64,000 bases of DNA from Microbacterium sp. LWO14-1.2. GTDB lineage: Bacteria; Actinomycetota; Actinomycetes; Actinomycetales; Microbacteriaceae. Where the stretch lies: the NCBI RefSeq assembly GCF_038397715.1, contig NZ_CP151633.1, forward strand, positions 2,790,001 to 2,854,000, given 5' to 3'. Shown here one piece after another: positions 42,289-50,515 of this stretch. A model generated the notes under the pieces. The model saw nothing but the letters and a program-made list of their open reading frames with translations, was not told where the DNA came from and did not search any database. The stretch's first letter is position 1. Each line of letters opens with the position of its first letter. A program made the translations under genes and the position numbers.

Positions 42289-42969
42289 TCAGTCGGCGAG
42301 TGCCAGGGCGCGGAACGCGTCGCGCTCGCGCAGGTGCTCCCGGCGGCTGGTCGTGGCGACCGGCATCCTGCGGGGGACCTGCTGACCGGTCGTCCGCCGG
42401 TACAGCTCGTCGATGAGTTCCGTGGCGAGGCCGACGAGCTTGGCGATCTCGCGATCGTCTCGGTCGATCCAGACGCAGCGGGGCTCGTCGTGCACCGGGG
42501 CGAAGTCGACGTGCTCCTCCCATACGAACAGGGTGCGCTCGGCGCCCAGCACGTGCTGCTGCCACCACACCTGACGCAGGTAGGTGCGGGGGATGCCGCG
42601 GAAGGCCTTGTTGGTCGTCTTGATCTCGGCGAGCTCGATGCGCCCGGCCGTGTCGACCGCGATGCCGTCGGGAGTGGCGAGATGACGGTGCTCGACCTCG
42701 GCGCGGAACAGCGCCGACGAGGGGAGGATGCCGTGCGTCGCCGCGACCCAGGCCGCGATCTCCGGCTCGCGCCGACGTCCGTGGTCGGTGTAGGCGTTGC
42801 CGCCGAAGCGCGGACCGCCCCCGAGCTTGAAGTCGGCGGCGCGGGCGATCGACCTGTCGCTGGTGAGCCCGGCGACGTCGGTGGCGGTGATCCCGCGCGA
42901 CCTCGCGCGCATCCAGGCGACGCGGTCGCGGGAGTCCGCAACGATGCGCGCTTGGAGTTCCGGGGTCAC
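42289..42969 (-). CDS. YqaJ-type (lambda-exonuclease-like) nuclease
   Basis: 226 residues of the YqaJ viral recombinase / PD-(D/E)XK family: N-terminal GITATDVAGL, the metal-binding pattern EPEIAAWVAATHG (Glu70), PDGIAVD (Asp101) and ELAEIKTT (Glu115-x-Lys117), then YLRQVWWQQHVLG. Phage relatives are 5'-3' exonucleases that work with an annealing protein. No phage gene or annealase is nearby, so this is a chromosomal orphan. GTG start with TAGGCT 6 nt upstream (leaderless pattern). Convergent with the SipW-like operon. Confidence 0.8.
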   Translation of the reverse strand: MTPELQARIVADSRDRVAWMRARSRGITATDVAGLTSDRSIARAADFKLGGGPRFGGNAYTDHGRRREPEIAAWVAATHGILPSSALFRAEVEHRHLATPDGIAVDTAGRIELAEIKTTNKAFRGIPRTYLRQVWWQQHVLGAERTLFVWEEHVDFAPVHDEPRCVWIDRDDREIAKLVGLATELIDELYRRTTGQQVPRRMPVATTSRREHLRERDAFRALALAD

Positions 42970-43040
42970 CTCACGAGCCTAACCCCGGGTGCCGACCCGC
43001 GCCGCCGTACACGCCGCTCCGCGGCATCCCCCTCCGTCCC

Positions 43041-43162
43041 GAAACCCACCCGCCGTCCCCCGTCCCGAAACCCACCCGCCGTCGAAACCCACCTCCCCCG
43101 TCGAGACCCACCAAGCGCAGCGTCGCGCGGGGTGGGTCTCGACGAGCGTGGTGGGTATCGAC
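43041..43162. repeat. Intergenic repeat element (copy 2): clustered GAAACCCACC/GAGACCCACC arms
   Basis: Forward arms GA(A/G)ACCCACC begin at 43041, 43067, 43084 and 43103. Reverse arms are GGTGGGTCTCGAC at 43131-43143 and GGTGGGTATCGAC at 43150-43162. GTCGAGACCCACC (43100-43112) pairs perfectly with 43131-43143. The rest of the 303-bp gap upstream of the AbiEi gene holds nothing else recognisable. Confidence 0.8.
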
Positions 43163-43272
43163 GAGAGGGGGACTCCTCCGCACCTCTCCTGCACAAACGA
43201 GGATGTGGCCCGATCCCTCCACATCGTGCCCAGGGGCGTCCGCGGAGGCTGCAGGCTCGACAGGATGTCGGG

Positions 43273-44253
43273 ATGCCGCGCGAACTCACCGTCCCGTCCG
43301 CCGAGCGGATGCTCAGGGCTCGATCCGGGCTCATGGAACGCGGCATGACCGAGCGAGACATCGCCGCCGCCGTGCAGTCCGGTGCACTGATCAGGGTGCG
43401 TCGCGGGTGGTACGTCGCGGGGGATGACTGGGCCGACCTCTGGCGCGAGGGGCGTCACCTGCTCGAGGTCGTGGCCGTGCGGCGCGAGGCCACGTACGCG
43501 GCGCCGCCTTTCTGTCTCGAGTCCGCGGCGGTGCTGCACGGCTTGCCGCTGTACCGGACGCAGCCCTCGGCCGTGCACACACTCACAGCCCCGACGAGTC
43601 ACAGCCGTCGGCGGTCCGGGGTCGCCCGTCACTCCCTTGCGCTCGGCGAGGACGATCTGACCGAGGTCGCCGGGATCGCCTGCACCTCCCTGGAACGAAC
43701 GGTCGTCGACCTCGCGAGAACTCTGCACCCCGAAGCGGCAGTGGCGAGTGCGGATGCCGCGCTCCGCCGCATCGCTGTGGTGGGGCACCGGCAGGACGAA
43801 TCCGTCGCTGCGGCATGGAGGGAGCGGCTCGATCGTCGGATGAGCCGGTCGTCGAATCGCGGCATCCGTCAGGCGCGACGGGTGGTGGCGTTCGCGGACG
43901 GTCGGGCGCAGCTCCCCGGCGAGAGCGTCAGCCGGCTGCTGCTGCACCGTCTCGGCTTCCGCGACATCGAGCTTCAGCCGCATGTCACCTCATCCGATGG
44001 CCGCGACTTCTGGCTGGACTTCGGCTTTCCGCAGGCACGCGCTTTCGGCGAGTTCGACGGCCTCGGCAAGTACGTGTCGCCGGAGATGCGCGGGGACAGG
44101 AGCATCGACGACGTCGTGATCGCCGAGAAGCGTCGTGAGGACGAAGTCCGCGGCGTGACGGGATGGCGCATCGTTCGATGGGGGTCGGAGCACATCCGCA
44201 GCGAGGACGCTCTCGGCGCGAGGCTGGCCGCCTTCGGCATCCGGCCTCGATGA
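43273..44253 (+). CDS. AbiEi-antitoxin-like / DUF559 protein
   Basis: 326 residues. The N-terminal part (about 10-60: [30 protein letters not shown]) is the winged-helix start of AbiEi-type antitoxins. The C-terminal 110 residues ([13 protein letters not shown]...[22 protein letters not shown]...[17 protein letters not shown]) are a DUF559-like restriction-endonuclease fold. Such fusions are common in actinobacteria as solitary genes; no AbiEii nucleotidyltransferase toxin is adjacent, so toxin-antitoxin function is doubtful. Both flanks carry a copy of the GAGACCCACC inverted-repeat element in the same orientation. No strong ribosome site is present before the ATG. Confidence 0.72.
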   Translation: MPRELTVPSAERMLRARSGLMERGMTERDIAAAVQSGALIRVRRGWYVAGDDWADLWREGRHLLEVVAVRREATYAAPPFCLESAAVLHGLPLYRTQPSAVHTLTAPTSHSRRRSGVARHSLALGEDDLTEVAGIACTSLERTVVDLARTLHPEAAVASADAALRRIAVVGHRQDESVAAAWRERLDRRMSRSSNRGIRQARRVVAFADGRAQLPGESVSRLLLHRLGFRDIELQPHVTSSDGRDFWLDFGFPQARAFGEFDGLGKYVSPEMRGDRSIDDVVIAEKRREDEVRGVTGWRIVRWGSEHIRSEDALGARLAAFGIRPR

Positions 44254-44276
44254 GCGCACCGAAGCCCAGCATCCGC

Positions 44277-44339
44277 GTCGAGACCCACCGGGCGCGACGT
44301 CTCTGGTGGTGGGTCTCGACGCGCGTGGTGGGTCTCGAC
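44277..44339. repeat. Intergenic repeat element (copy 3)
   Basis: GTCGAGACCCACC (44277-44289) pairs perfectly with GGTGGGTCTCGAC at 44308-44320, and a second identical reverse arm lies at 44327-44339. The plan is the same as near 10.1 kb and 43.1 kb. It lies directly between the AbiEi gene and the rplJ promoter. Confidence 0.85.
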
Positions 44340-44373
44340 GTCAGGGGGAGAGGAGGGGAGGGGGATGCGGGAT

Positions 44374-44402
44374 TTGGGCGGGGAGCGCGCGTGAGGTAGA
44401 GT
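44374..44402 (+). promoter_or_regulatory. rplJ-rplL promoter
   Basis: TTGGGC (44374-44379), 17-bp spacer, TAGAGT (44397-44402). This is the only good promoter ahead of the leader and fits the separated position of rplJL. Confidence 0.55.
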
Positions 44403-44407
44403 GGGGG

Positions 44408-44593
44408 CAACCGAAGACCGCTGGTCATCGTGCGTGTGCGAACACGAACGATCGAAGCTCTGCTCAGCAGGGGCCCGCGCAGGACACGAACTCTCCGAAG
44501 CTCCGTGCGCTTGCGCCGGAGCTTTTCTGTTGCATGCGGTCGAGGTCGGCGCCTCACCGCCGTGAGGCGCCTCGTACACACCAAGGAGTGACC
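44408..44593 (+). ncRNA. L10-type ribosomal protein leader (autoregulatory 5' UTR)
   Basis: The roughly 185-nt leader of rplJ contains two clear hairpins. AAGCTCCG/CGGAGCTT (44498-44505 with 44517-44524) is followed by TTTT and looks like an intrinsic terminator. GGCGCCTCAC/GTGAGGCGCC (44548-44571) lies just before AAGGAG. In many bacteria L10-L12 binds such leaders to limit its own synthesis; the exact binding fold was not modelled. Confidence 0.6.
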
Positions 44594-45082
44594 ATGGCGC
44601 AGAAGGATGCATCGGTCGCCGAGCTCACGAAGTCATTCGAGGACTCGACTGCCGTTCTGCTGACCGAGTACCGCGGTCTGACGGTTGCCCAGCTCAAGGA
44701 GCTGCGCAACAGCATCCGTCAGGACGCTGAGTACGCCGTGGTGAAGAACACGCTGACCAAGATCGCCGCCAACAAGGCCGGCATCACCGCACTGGACGAC
44801 GACCTCAAGGGTCCGTCGGCCGTCGCGTTCGTGCACGGTGACTTCGTCGCCACTGCCAAGGCTCTTCGTGACTTCGCCAAGGCCAACCCGCTTCTCGTGA
44901 TCAAGGCCGGCATCTTCGAGGGCAACGCCCTCACCGCCGACGAGGTCAACAAGTACGCCTCGCTCGAGAGCCGTGAGGTTCTGCTGGCGAAGGCTGCGGG
45001 CATGATGAAGGCGACGATGGGCAAGGCTGCCGCCACCATCGACGCGCTTCGCGAAAAGCTCGAGACCGCCGAGGCCGCGTAA
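44594..45082 (+). CDS. rplJ: Ribosomal protein L10
   Basis: 162 residues. The typical L10 N-terminus ([41 protein letters not shown]) binds rRNA and L11. The middle [15 protein letters not shown] and the C-terminal helix ([16 protein letters not shown]), which docks L7/L12 dimers, are present. AAGGAG is the ribosome site. Followed at 48 nt by rplL. Confidence 0.99.
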   Translation: MAQKDASVAELTKSFEDSTAVLLTEYRGLTVAQLKELRNSIRQDAEYAVVKNTLTKIAANKAGITALDDDLKGPSAVAFVHGDFVATAKALRDFAKANPLLVIKAGIFEGNALTADEVNKYASLESREVLLAKAAGMMKATMGKAAATIDALREKLETAEAA

Positions 45083-45130
45083 GCGTCCGACGTTCTCGTA
45101 CAACAACCCCATCTATCTAGGAGATACATC

Positions 45131-45511
45131 ATGGCGAAGCTTTCCACCGAGGAGCTGCTCGAGCAGTTCGCTGGCCTGACCCTCGTCGAGCTCAACGACT
45201 TCGTGAAGGCGTTCGAGGAGAAGTTCGAGGTCACCGCTGCTGCACCCGTCGCCGTTGCCGGCGCCGGTGGCGCTGGTGCTGCGGAAGAGGTCGAGGAGAA
45301 GGACTCCTTCGACGTCATCCTCGAGGCTGCCGGCGACAAGAAGATCCAGGTCATCAAGGCCGTCCGCGAGCTCACCTCGCTCGGCCTCGGCGAGGCCAAG
45401 GCTGTCGTCGACGGCGCTCCCAAGGCCGTCCTCGAGGGCGCGAACAAGGAGACCGCCGAGAAGGCGAAGGCCACTCTCGAAGAGGCCGGCGCGACGGTCA
45501 CCCTCAAGTAA
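45131..45511 (+). CDS. rplL: Ribosomal protein L7/L12
   Basis: 126 residues: N-terminal dimerisation helices ([30 protein letters not shown]), an Ala/Gly-rich hinge ([18 protein letters not shown]), and the C-terminal factor-binding domain ([47 protein letters not shown]). TAGGAGATA precedes the start. A strong terminator follows. Confidence 0.99.
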   Translation: MAKLSTEELLEQFAGLTLVELNDFVKAFEEKFEVTAAAPVAVAGAGGAGAAEEVEEKDSFDVILEAAGDKKIQVIKAVRELTSLGLGEAKAVVDGAPKAVLEGANKETAEKAKATLEEAGATVTLK

Positions 45512-45554
45512 TCCCGTCCGGGTCGAGGTGCTCGCACCTCCTCCCGAACGTCTG

Positions 45555-45584
45555 CGAAGGCCCCGGGTCACCCCGGGGCCTTCG
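45555..45584 (+). terminator. Terminator after rplL
   Basis: GAAGGCCCCGGG (45556-45567) pairs with CCCGGGGCCTTC (45572-45583) around a short loop. Confidence 0.8.
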
Positions 45585-45622
45585 TGCGTCTGCGGATGGT
45601 TCCGGCGATCCCGGCGGTCGGT

Positions 45623-46627
45623 TCAGCGTGGCGCGGCGGTCGAGCTGCGCACCACGAGCACGGATGCCGTCACGCACCGCTCCAGCGGCGAATCGGGCTC
45701 CTCCATCTGGCGCTGCAGCAGCCGTACCGCTTCATGCCCCTGCTCGCGGGGCGACTGCTTGATCGTGGTGAGGGCGAACATCTCGGCGTGCTGGTGGTCG
45801 TCTATCCCGACGATGCTGAGCTCGGTCGGCACCGCGATCCCGAGCCGTCTGGCGGCGATCATGGCTCCGATCGCGGCTTCGTCGCAGACGCCCACGACGG
45901 CGCTGGGGCGTGCACGCCGGTCGCCGAGCAGTTCGACGGCGGCCGCATAGCCCCCGGGCATCGTTGGCGGCGAGTCGGCGATGCGTGCGCGGTCGGCCAG
46001 CCCTGCGGCAGTGAGCGCTTCGCGATAGCCGTCGATGCGCCGGGCGTCGCCGAAGCTCAGCCGCCCCGGGTCGTTCGACCCGCCGACGAAGGCGATGTCG
46101 GTGTGACCGAGGTCGATGAGGTGCTCCGTCGCGATGCGCCCCGCGGCCACGTCGTCGATCGATACGGCGCTGGACCCCTCGCTGTACGGCCCGACGCTCA
46201 CGAGAGGTCGCTCCGACCGGTGGAGTCGCTCGAGCTCCTGCGCGCTGGGCTGGATGCCGACGGCGATGATCCCGTCGAAGCGGCGCCCGGGCAGCACGGT
46301 GTCGAAGAGGCGCTCGCGGGTCTCGCTGCCCTCGCGGATGCCGTACAGCGCCAGTTCGTAGTCGAGGGCGAACAGCGACTCCTGGATGCCGTCGAGCAGC
46401 TCCGCGAAGAACCAGCGGTCGACGGGAGGCATGATGACCCCGACCGTCTGCGTGCGACCGGTGGCGAGGCTGGTGGCGGAGGAGTGGGCGACGTAGGCGA
46501 GCTCGTCCGCGGCATCCGACACCCGCTGCCTCGTCTCCTCGGAGACGTAGCCCCGACCGGTGAGAGCGCGGCTGGCCGTGGCTTTGGACACACCGGCACG
46601 AGCCGCGACGTCCGCGATCGTGCTCAT
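45623..46627 (-). CDS. aglR: LacI-family repressor of the alpha-glucoside importer
   Basis: 334 residues: a LacI helix-turn-helix and hinge (TIADVAARAGVSKATASRALTGRGYVSEETRQRVSDAADELAY) and a periplasmic-binding-type sugar domain (TQTVGVIMPPVDRWFFAELLDGIQESL, SVGPYSEGSSAVSIDDVAAGRIATEHLIDLGHTDIAFVGG, VVGVCDEAAIGAMIAARRLGIAVP). Divergent from an importer operon, with LacI-type palindromes in between, so it is almost certainly the local repressor. GAGGAGG lies before the ATG. The symbol follows the importer assignment and is tentative. Confidence 0.88.
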   Translation of the reverse strand: MSTIADVAARAGVSKATASRALTGRGYVSEETRQRVSDAADELAYVAHSSATSLATGRTQTVGVIMPPVDRWFFAELLDGIQESLFALDYELALYGIREGSETRERLFDTVLPGRRFDGIIAVGIQPSAQELERLHRSERPLVSVGPYSEGSSAVSIDDVAAGRIATEHLIDLGHTDIAFVGGSNDPGRLSFGDARRIDGYREALTAAGLADRARIADSPPTMPGGYAAAVELLGDRRARPSAVVGVCDEAAIGAMIAARRLGIAVPTELSIVGIDDHQHAEMFALTTIKQSPREQGHEAVRLLQRQMEEPDSPLERCVTASVLVVRSSTAAPR

Positions 46628-46702
46628 CGGTCCTCCTCGACCCGTGCCATCCGCGCACGTCAGCGTGCGCGGATGACATGGTAGCCCGTTGCGGCGCCGA
46701 AA

Positions 46703-46739
46703 GGAACCGGTTCCACACAATCGATGCGGGAGCGCTCCC
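46703..46739. promoter_or_regulatory. LacI-type operators in the aglR/agl divergent region
   Basis: Two perfect 12-bp palindromes with the central CG typical of LacI-family sites: GGAACCGGTTCC (46703-46714) and GGGAGCGCTCCC (46728-46739). The second equals the core of the known CebR operator of Streptomyces. A shorter CAAGCTTG lies further toward the importer (46771-46778). Confidence 0.65.
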
Positions 46740-46791
46740 ATCGAGACGTCACGTGTGCGCGGAATGGTTGCAAGCTTGTGATCCTCGTGTG

Positions 46792-46821
46792 TTGTGCCGG
46801 GAAGTGAGACGCCGGTATGTT
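46792..46821 (+). promoter_or_regulatory. Promoter of the importer operon
   Basis: TTGTGC (46792-46797), 18-bp spacer and TATGTT (46816-46821), about 80 nt before the first gene and downstream of the palindromes. Confidence 0.5.
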
Positions 46822-46902
46822 GGCGTGGAATCGGTTCCCGATCCGCGCCGAGGGGCGGCGTGGATCACCGAGGGACCGTGAAACTCGAAGAGGAGAATTC
46901 AC

Positions 46903-48222
46903 ATGGGTCTGTCACAGCGTTCTCGGCGTTACGCGCCGATCGCCCTCCTGGGTGTCGCGGGCATCGCGCTCGCGGGCTGCGGTGCTCCCGGCGCACCGGG
47001 CGGCGGCAGCGGCGGCGACGGCGGCGGAGACAACACCGTCACGATCTACGGCACGATCGTCGACTCCGAGGCCGAACTCCTCCAGGAGTCCTGGAAGGAC
47101 TGGGCCGAGGAGAACGACATCACCATCAAGTACGAGGGCAGCCAGGACTTCGAGACGCAGCTCGGCACCCGCGCCCAGGGCGGCAACCCGCCGGACATCG
47201 CGATCTTCCCGCAGCCGGGTCTGTTCGCGGACTTCGCGAACCGCGACTACCTGAAGCCCGCGCCCGAAGAGGTCGAGAAGAACGCCAACGAGTACTGGAC
47301 CGAGGACTGGGTCAACTACGGCACCGTCGACGGCACCTTCTACGGCGCGCCTCTGATGGCGAACGTCAAGGGCTGGATCTGGTACTCGCCGGCGAAGTTC
47401 GCCGAGTGGGGCGTCGAGGTCCCGACGACCCTCGACGAGATGCAGGCGCTCACCGACACGATCCAGGCGAAGACCGGAACCCCCGCATGGTGCGCCGGCT
47501 TCGAGTCCGGCACGGCCACGGGATGGCCGGGCACCGACTGGGTCGAGGACTACGTGCTCCGTCAGGCCGGTCCCGACGTGTATGACCAGTGGGTGACCAA
47601 CGAGATCCCGTTCACAGACCCGCAGATCAAGACCGCCTTCGACTCGGTGGGCTCGATCCTGCTCAACCCGTCGAACGTGAACGCGGGCTTCGGCGACGTG
47701 CGCTCGATCAACTCGACCGCGTTCGGCGACGTGGCTCCGGCGCTGGCCGAGGGCACGTGCGCGCTGACGCACCAGGCCTCGTTCCTGTCGGGCTTCTTCC
47801 CGGAGGGCACCGAGATCGCCGAGGACGGCGACGTCTGGGCGTTCATGCTCCCGGGCGAGTCCGCTGACGACAAGGCCGTCACCGGCGCCGGTGAGATCGT
47901 CGGTGCCTTCACCGACAAGGAGGCGACGCAGAAGGTCCTCGCGTACCTGTCGAGCCCCGAGTGGGCCAACAGCCGCGTGAGCCTCGGCGGCGTCACCTCG
48001 GCCAACAACGGCCTCGACCCGGCGAACGCGAAGGACCCGATCCTGCAGGAGACCATCAAGATCCTCCAGGACCCGGACACCACGTTCCGCTTCGACGCGA
48101 GCGACCTCATGCCCGGTGCCGTCGGCGCCGGCACGTTCTGGAAGGGGATCGTGGCCTGGGTCAACGGCACCTCGACCGACGAGGTGCTCACGCAGATCGA
48201 GACCGGCTGGCCGTCCAGCTGA
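46903..48222 (+). CDS. aglE: Alpha-glucoside-type ABC importer, substrate-binding lipoprotein
   Basis: 439 residues: lipobox LAGC (Cys26), Gly-rich linker (about 27-45) and a family 1 sugar-binding domain. Diagnostic stretches are GTIVDSEAELLQESWKDWAEEND, the WCAGFESGTATGWPGTDWVEDYVLRQ block seen in AglE proteins, and a C-terminal FDASDLMPGAVGAGTFWKGIVAWVNG. AglE binds alpha-glucosides such as maltose, trehalose or sucrose. GAGGAGAATTC precedes the ATG. A strong hairpin separates it from the two permease genes, which would favour extra binding protein. Confidence 0.85.
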   Translation: MGLSQRSRRYAPIALLGVAGIALAGCGAPGAPGGGSGGDGGGDNTVTIYGTIVDSEAELLQESWKDWAEENDITIKYEGSQDFETQLGTRAQGGNPPDIAIFPQPGLFADFANRDYLKPAPEEVEKNANEYWTEDWVNYGTVDGTFYGAPLMANVKGWIWYSPAKFAEWGVEVPTTLDEMQALTDTIQAKTGTPAWCAGFESGTATGWPGTDWVEDYVLRQAGPDVYDQWVTNEIPFTDPQIKTAFDSVGSILLNPSNVNAGFGDVRSINSTAFGDVAPALAEGTCALTHQASFLSGFFPEGTEIAEDGDVWAFMLPGESADDKAVTGAGEIVGAFTDKEATQKVLAYLSSPEWANSRVSLGGVTSANNGLDPANAKDPILQETIKILQDPDTTFRFDASDLMPGAVGAGTFWKGIVAWVNGTSTDEVLTQIETGWPSS

Positions 48223-48230
48223 TCGGATGA

Positions 48231-48261
48231 GGAGGGCCGCCCCTTCCCGGGGCGGCCCTCC
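48231..48261 (+). terminator. Intra-operon terminator between binding protein and permeases
   Basis: GGAGGGCCGCCCC (48231-48243) pairs perfectly with 48249-48261 around a 5-nt loop, followed by TTCT. It probably allows partial read-through, giving more binding protein than permease. Confidence 0.7.
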
Positions 48262-48326
48262 TTCTCATCCCGTGGCCCGCACATCGACGTGCGGGCTGAT
48301 CCGCAACGCGTCATGAAGGGGAATCC

Positions 48327-49466
48327 GTGAACGCGACAGCATTCTTCCAGTGGATCGGGACGCTGCCTCCGATCCTTCAAGCAGTGGTCGTGGTCATCGC
48401 CTTCGCGGTGGTCGTGGCCGTCATCCTCCTCCTCGTGGACGTCGCTCCGCGCCGAGGGGCGATCTACACGTGGGTGCGGCTGGCGATGTGCCTGCTCATC
48501 CCGCTCGCCGTGATGTTCTTCTTCAGCTCCTACTACTGGGCGATGGGTGTCGCCGTGCTGGTCGGGGCGCTGTTCTTCTTCCTGGACTACCGATCCCGCG
48601 ACGGAGCGGGCTACCTGATCCAGCTCGTGGCCTTCATGGCCCCGGCGATGCTCCTGCTGCTCGTCGGCCTCATCCTCCCGTCGATCCAGACCATGTACGC
48701 GTCGTTCCTGAACTCGTCGGGCAAGGACTTCGTCGGATTCGCGAACTACACCTGGATCTTCACCCAGTCCGACGGGATCACCTCGGTGGTCAACTCGATC
48801 ATCTGGGTGCTGCTCGTGCCGACCGTGTCGACCATCGTCGGCCTCGCCTACGCCGTCTTCATCGACCGCACCCGCGGCGAGAAGATCTACAAGGTGCTCG
48901 TGTTCATGCCGATGGCGATCTCGTTCGTCGGCGCGAGCATCATCTGGCGGTTCATGTACGAGTACCGCGGCGGCGACTTCAAGCAGATCGGTCTGCTCAA
49001 CCAGATCCTCGTCTGGTTCGGCGGCACGCCGCAGCAGTGGCTGCTCAACGAGCCGTGGAACAACCTGTTCCTCATCGTCGTGCTCATCTGGGTGCAGACC
49101 GGTTTCGCGATGGTCGTGCTCTCGGCATCCATCAAGGGCGTACCGGCCGAGCTGCTGGAAGCGGCCGAGCTCGACGGCGCGAACGCGTGGCAGCGGTTCC
49201 GGTCCGTGACCGTGCCGTCGATCCGTCCGGCTCTCATCGTCGTGCTCACGACGATCTCCATCGCCTCGCTGAAGGTGTTCGACATCGTCCGCACCATGAC
49301 CGCAGGAAACTACGGCACCTCCGTGCTGGCGAATGAGATGTACACGCAGTTCTCGAAGTTCGAGGCCGGTCGCAGTGCGGCGCTGTCGGTCATCCTCTTC
49401 GTCCTCGTGCTGCCGATCGTCATCTACAACGCCAGACAGATCAAGAAGCAGCGGGAGGTGCGATGA
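48327..49466 (+). CDS. aglF: Alpha-glucoside-type ABC importer, permease 1
   Basis: 379 residues, about eight membrane helices; two or three extra N-terminal helices precede the standard six, as in AglF/MalF-like proteins. The EAA loop EAAELDGANAWQRFRSVTVPSIRPAL near residue 285 docks on the ATPase. GTG start after AAGGGG. It overlaps the second permease by 4 nt. Confidence 0.88.
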   Translation: MNATAFFQWIGTLPPILQAVVVVIAFAVVVAVILLLVDVAPRRGAIYTWVRLAMCLLIPLAVMFFFSSYYWAMGVAVLVGALFFFLDYRSRDGAGYLIQLVAFMAPAMLLLLVGLILPSIQTMYASFLNSSGKDFVGFANYTWIFTQSDGITSVVNSIIWVLLVPTVSTIVGLAYAVFIDRTRGEKIYKVLVFMPMAISFVGASIIWRFMYEYRGGDFKQIGLLNQILVWFGGTPQQWLLNEPWNNLFLIVVLIWVQTGFAMVVLSASIKGVPAELLEAAELDGANAWQRFRSVTVPSIRPALIVVLTTISIASLKVFDIVRTMTAGNYGTSVLANEMYTQFSKFEAGRSAALSVILFVLVLPIVIYNARQIKKQREVR

Positions 49467-50428
49467 TGAGCGACACCCTGAAGACCGAGACACCGGCCTC
49501 CACCCGCGCGATCACGACGGGCGGCGGATTCGACGCAGCGGCGGGACGTGCGCGCAAGCGCCTCTCGCGCCCGTGGGCGTCGGTCGGGTCCATCGTCATC
49601 GCCGTGCTGTGGACGATCCCGACGCTCGGGCTGTTCATCTCGTCGTTCCGTCCGCGCGATCAGATCCAGTCCAGCGGATGGTGGGAGTTCTTCACCAACC
49701 CGCAGGTGACGTTCGACAACTACGTGCAGGTGCTGCAGTCGGGCACCACGCAGTTGACGATCCTCGAGTCGTTCATCAACTCGATCGCGATCACGATCCC
49801 CGCGACCATCATTCCTCTGATGATCGCGGCGATGGCGGCGTACGCCTTCGCGTGGATCGACTTCAAGGGGCGCAACGCGCTGTTCATCTTCGTGTTCGCG
49901 CTGCAGATCGTGCCGATCCAGATGGCCCTGGTGCCGCTGCTCAGCTCGTTCTCGCGGGGCATCAACCTCTTCGGCCTGCAGGTCACGCTGCCGCTCGACG
50001 CCTCACAGGGCTACGCGCAGGTGTGGTTCGCGCACTCGATGTTCGCGCTTCCGCTCGCGATCTACCTGCTGCACAACTTCATGTCGGAGATCCCGGGCGA
50101 GATCATCGAGGCCGCACGCGTCGACGGCGCATCCCGTGGGCAGATCTTCTTCCGCGTGGTGCTGCCGCTCACGATGCCGGCGATCGCGTCCGTGGCGATC
50201 TTCCAGTTCCTCTGGGTCTGGAACGACCTGCTCGTGGCACTGGTGTTCGCCGACGGCGCCGCGGCGCCGATCACGAAGCTGCTGGCCGAGATCACGGGAA
50301 CACGGGGCAACGACTGGTACCTGCTCACCGCCGGTGCCTTCGTGTCGATCATCATCCCGCTGATCGTGTTCTTCGCCCTGCAGCGCTACTTCGTGCGAGG
50401 CCTGCTGGCGGGGTCCACGAAGGGCTGA
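49463..50428 (+). CDS. aglG: Alpha-glucoside-type ABC importer, permease 2
   Basis: 321 residues with six membrane helices and the EAA loop EAARVDGASRGQIFFRVVLPLTMPAI. The long periplasmic loop (RPRDQIQSSGWWEFFTNPQVTFDNYVQVLQSG) is typical of MalG/AglG partners. It ends the operon: no ATP-binding subunit or glucosidase follows, so a shared MsiK-type ATPase elsewhere must energise the importer. Confidence 0.88.
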   Translation: MMSDTLKTETPASTRAITTGGGFDAAAGRARKRLSRPWASVGSIVIAVLWTIPTLGLFISSFRPRDQIQSSGWWEFFTNPQVTFDNYVQVLQSGTTQLTILESFINSIAITIPATIIPLMIAAMAAYAFAWIDFKGRNALFIFVFALQIVPIQMALVPLLSSFSRGINLFGLQVTLPLDASQGYAQVWFAHSMFALPLAIYLLHNFMSEIPGEIIEAARVDGASRGQIFFRVVLPLTMPAIASVAIFQFLWVWNDLLVALVFADGAAAPITKLLAEITGTRGNDWYLLTAGAFVSIIIPLIVFFALQRYFVRGLLAGSTKG

Positions 50429-50502
50429 CCCCCCGACGGGAGAGCCGATGACAGGATGCCGCGGCCGGGTGCAACACAGCCCCGGTCGCGGCATCCTCGC
50501 GT

Positions 50503-50508
50503 CTACCC
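50503..50508 (+). promoter_or_regulatory. -10 box of leaderless cbs
   Basis: TACCCT ends 7 nt before the ATG at 50516; no ribosome site is seen. Confidence 0.4.
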
Positions 50509-50515
50509 TGAAGAC

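Noticed and set aside
42289..42969. A prophage remnant
   Set aside because: Only one phage-type gene is present; there is no integrase, structural or lysis gene nearby.
43273..44253. A type IV toxin-antitoxin pair (AbiEi/AbiEii)
   Set aside because: No nucleotidyltransferase toxin gene is adjacent on either side; only the antitoxin-like half is present.
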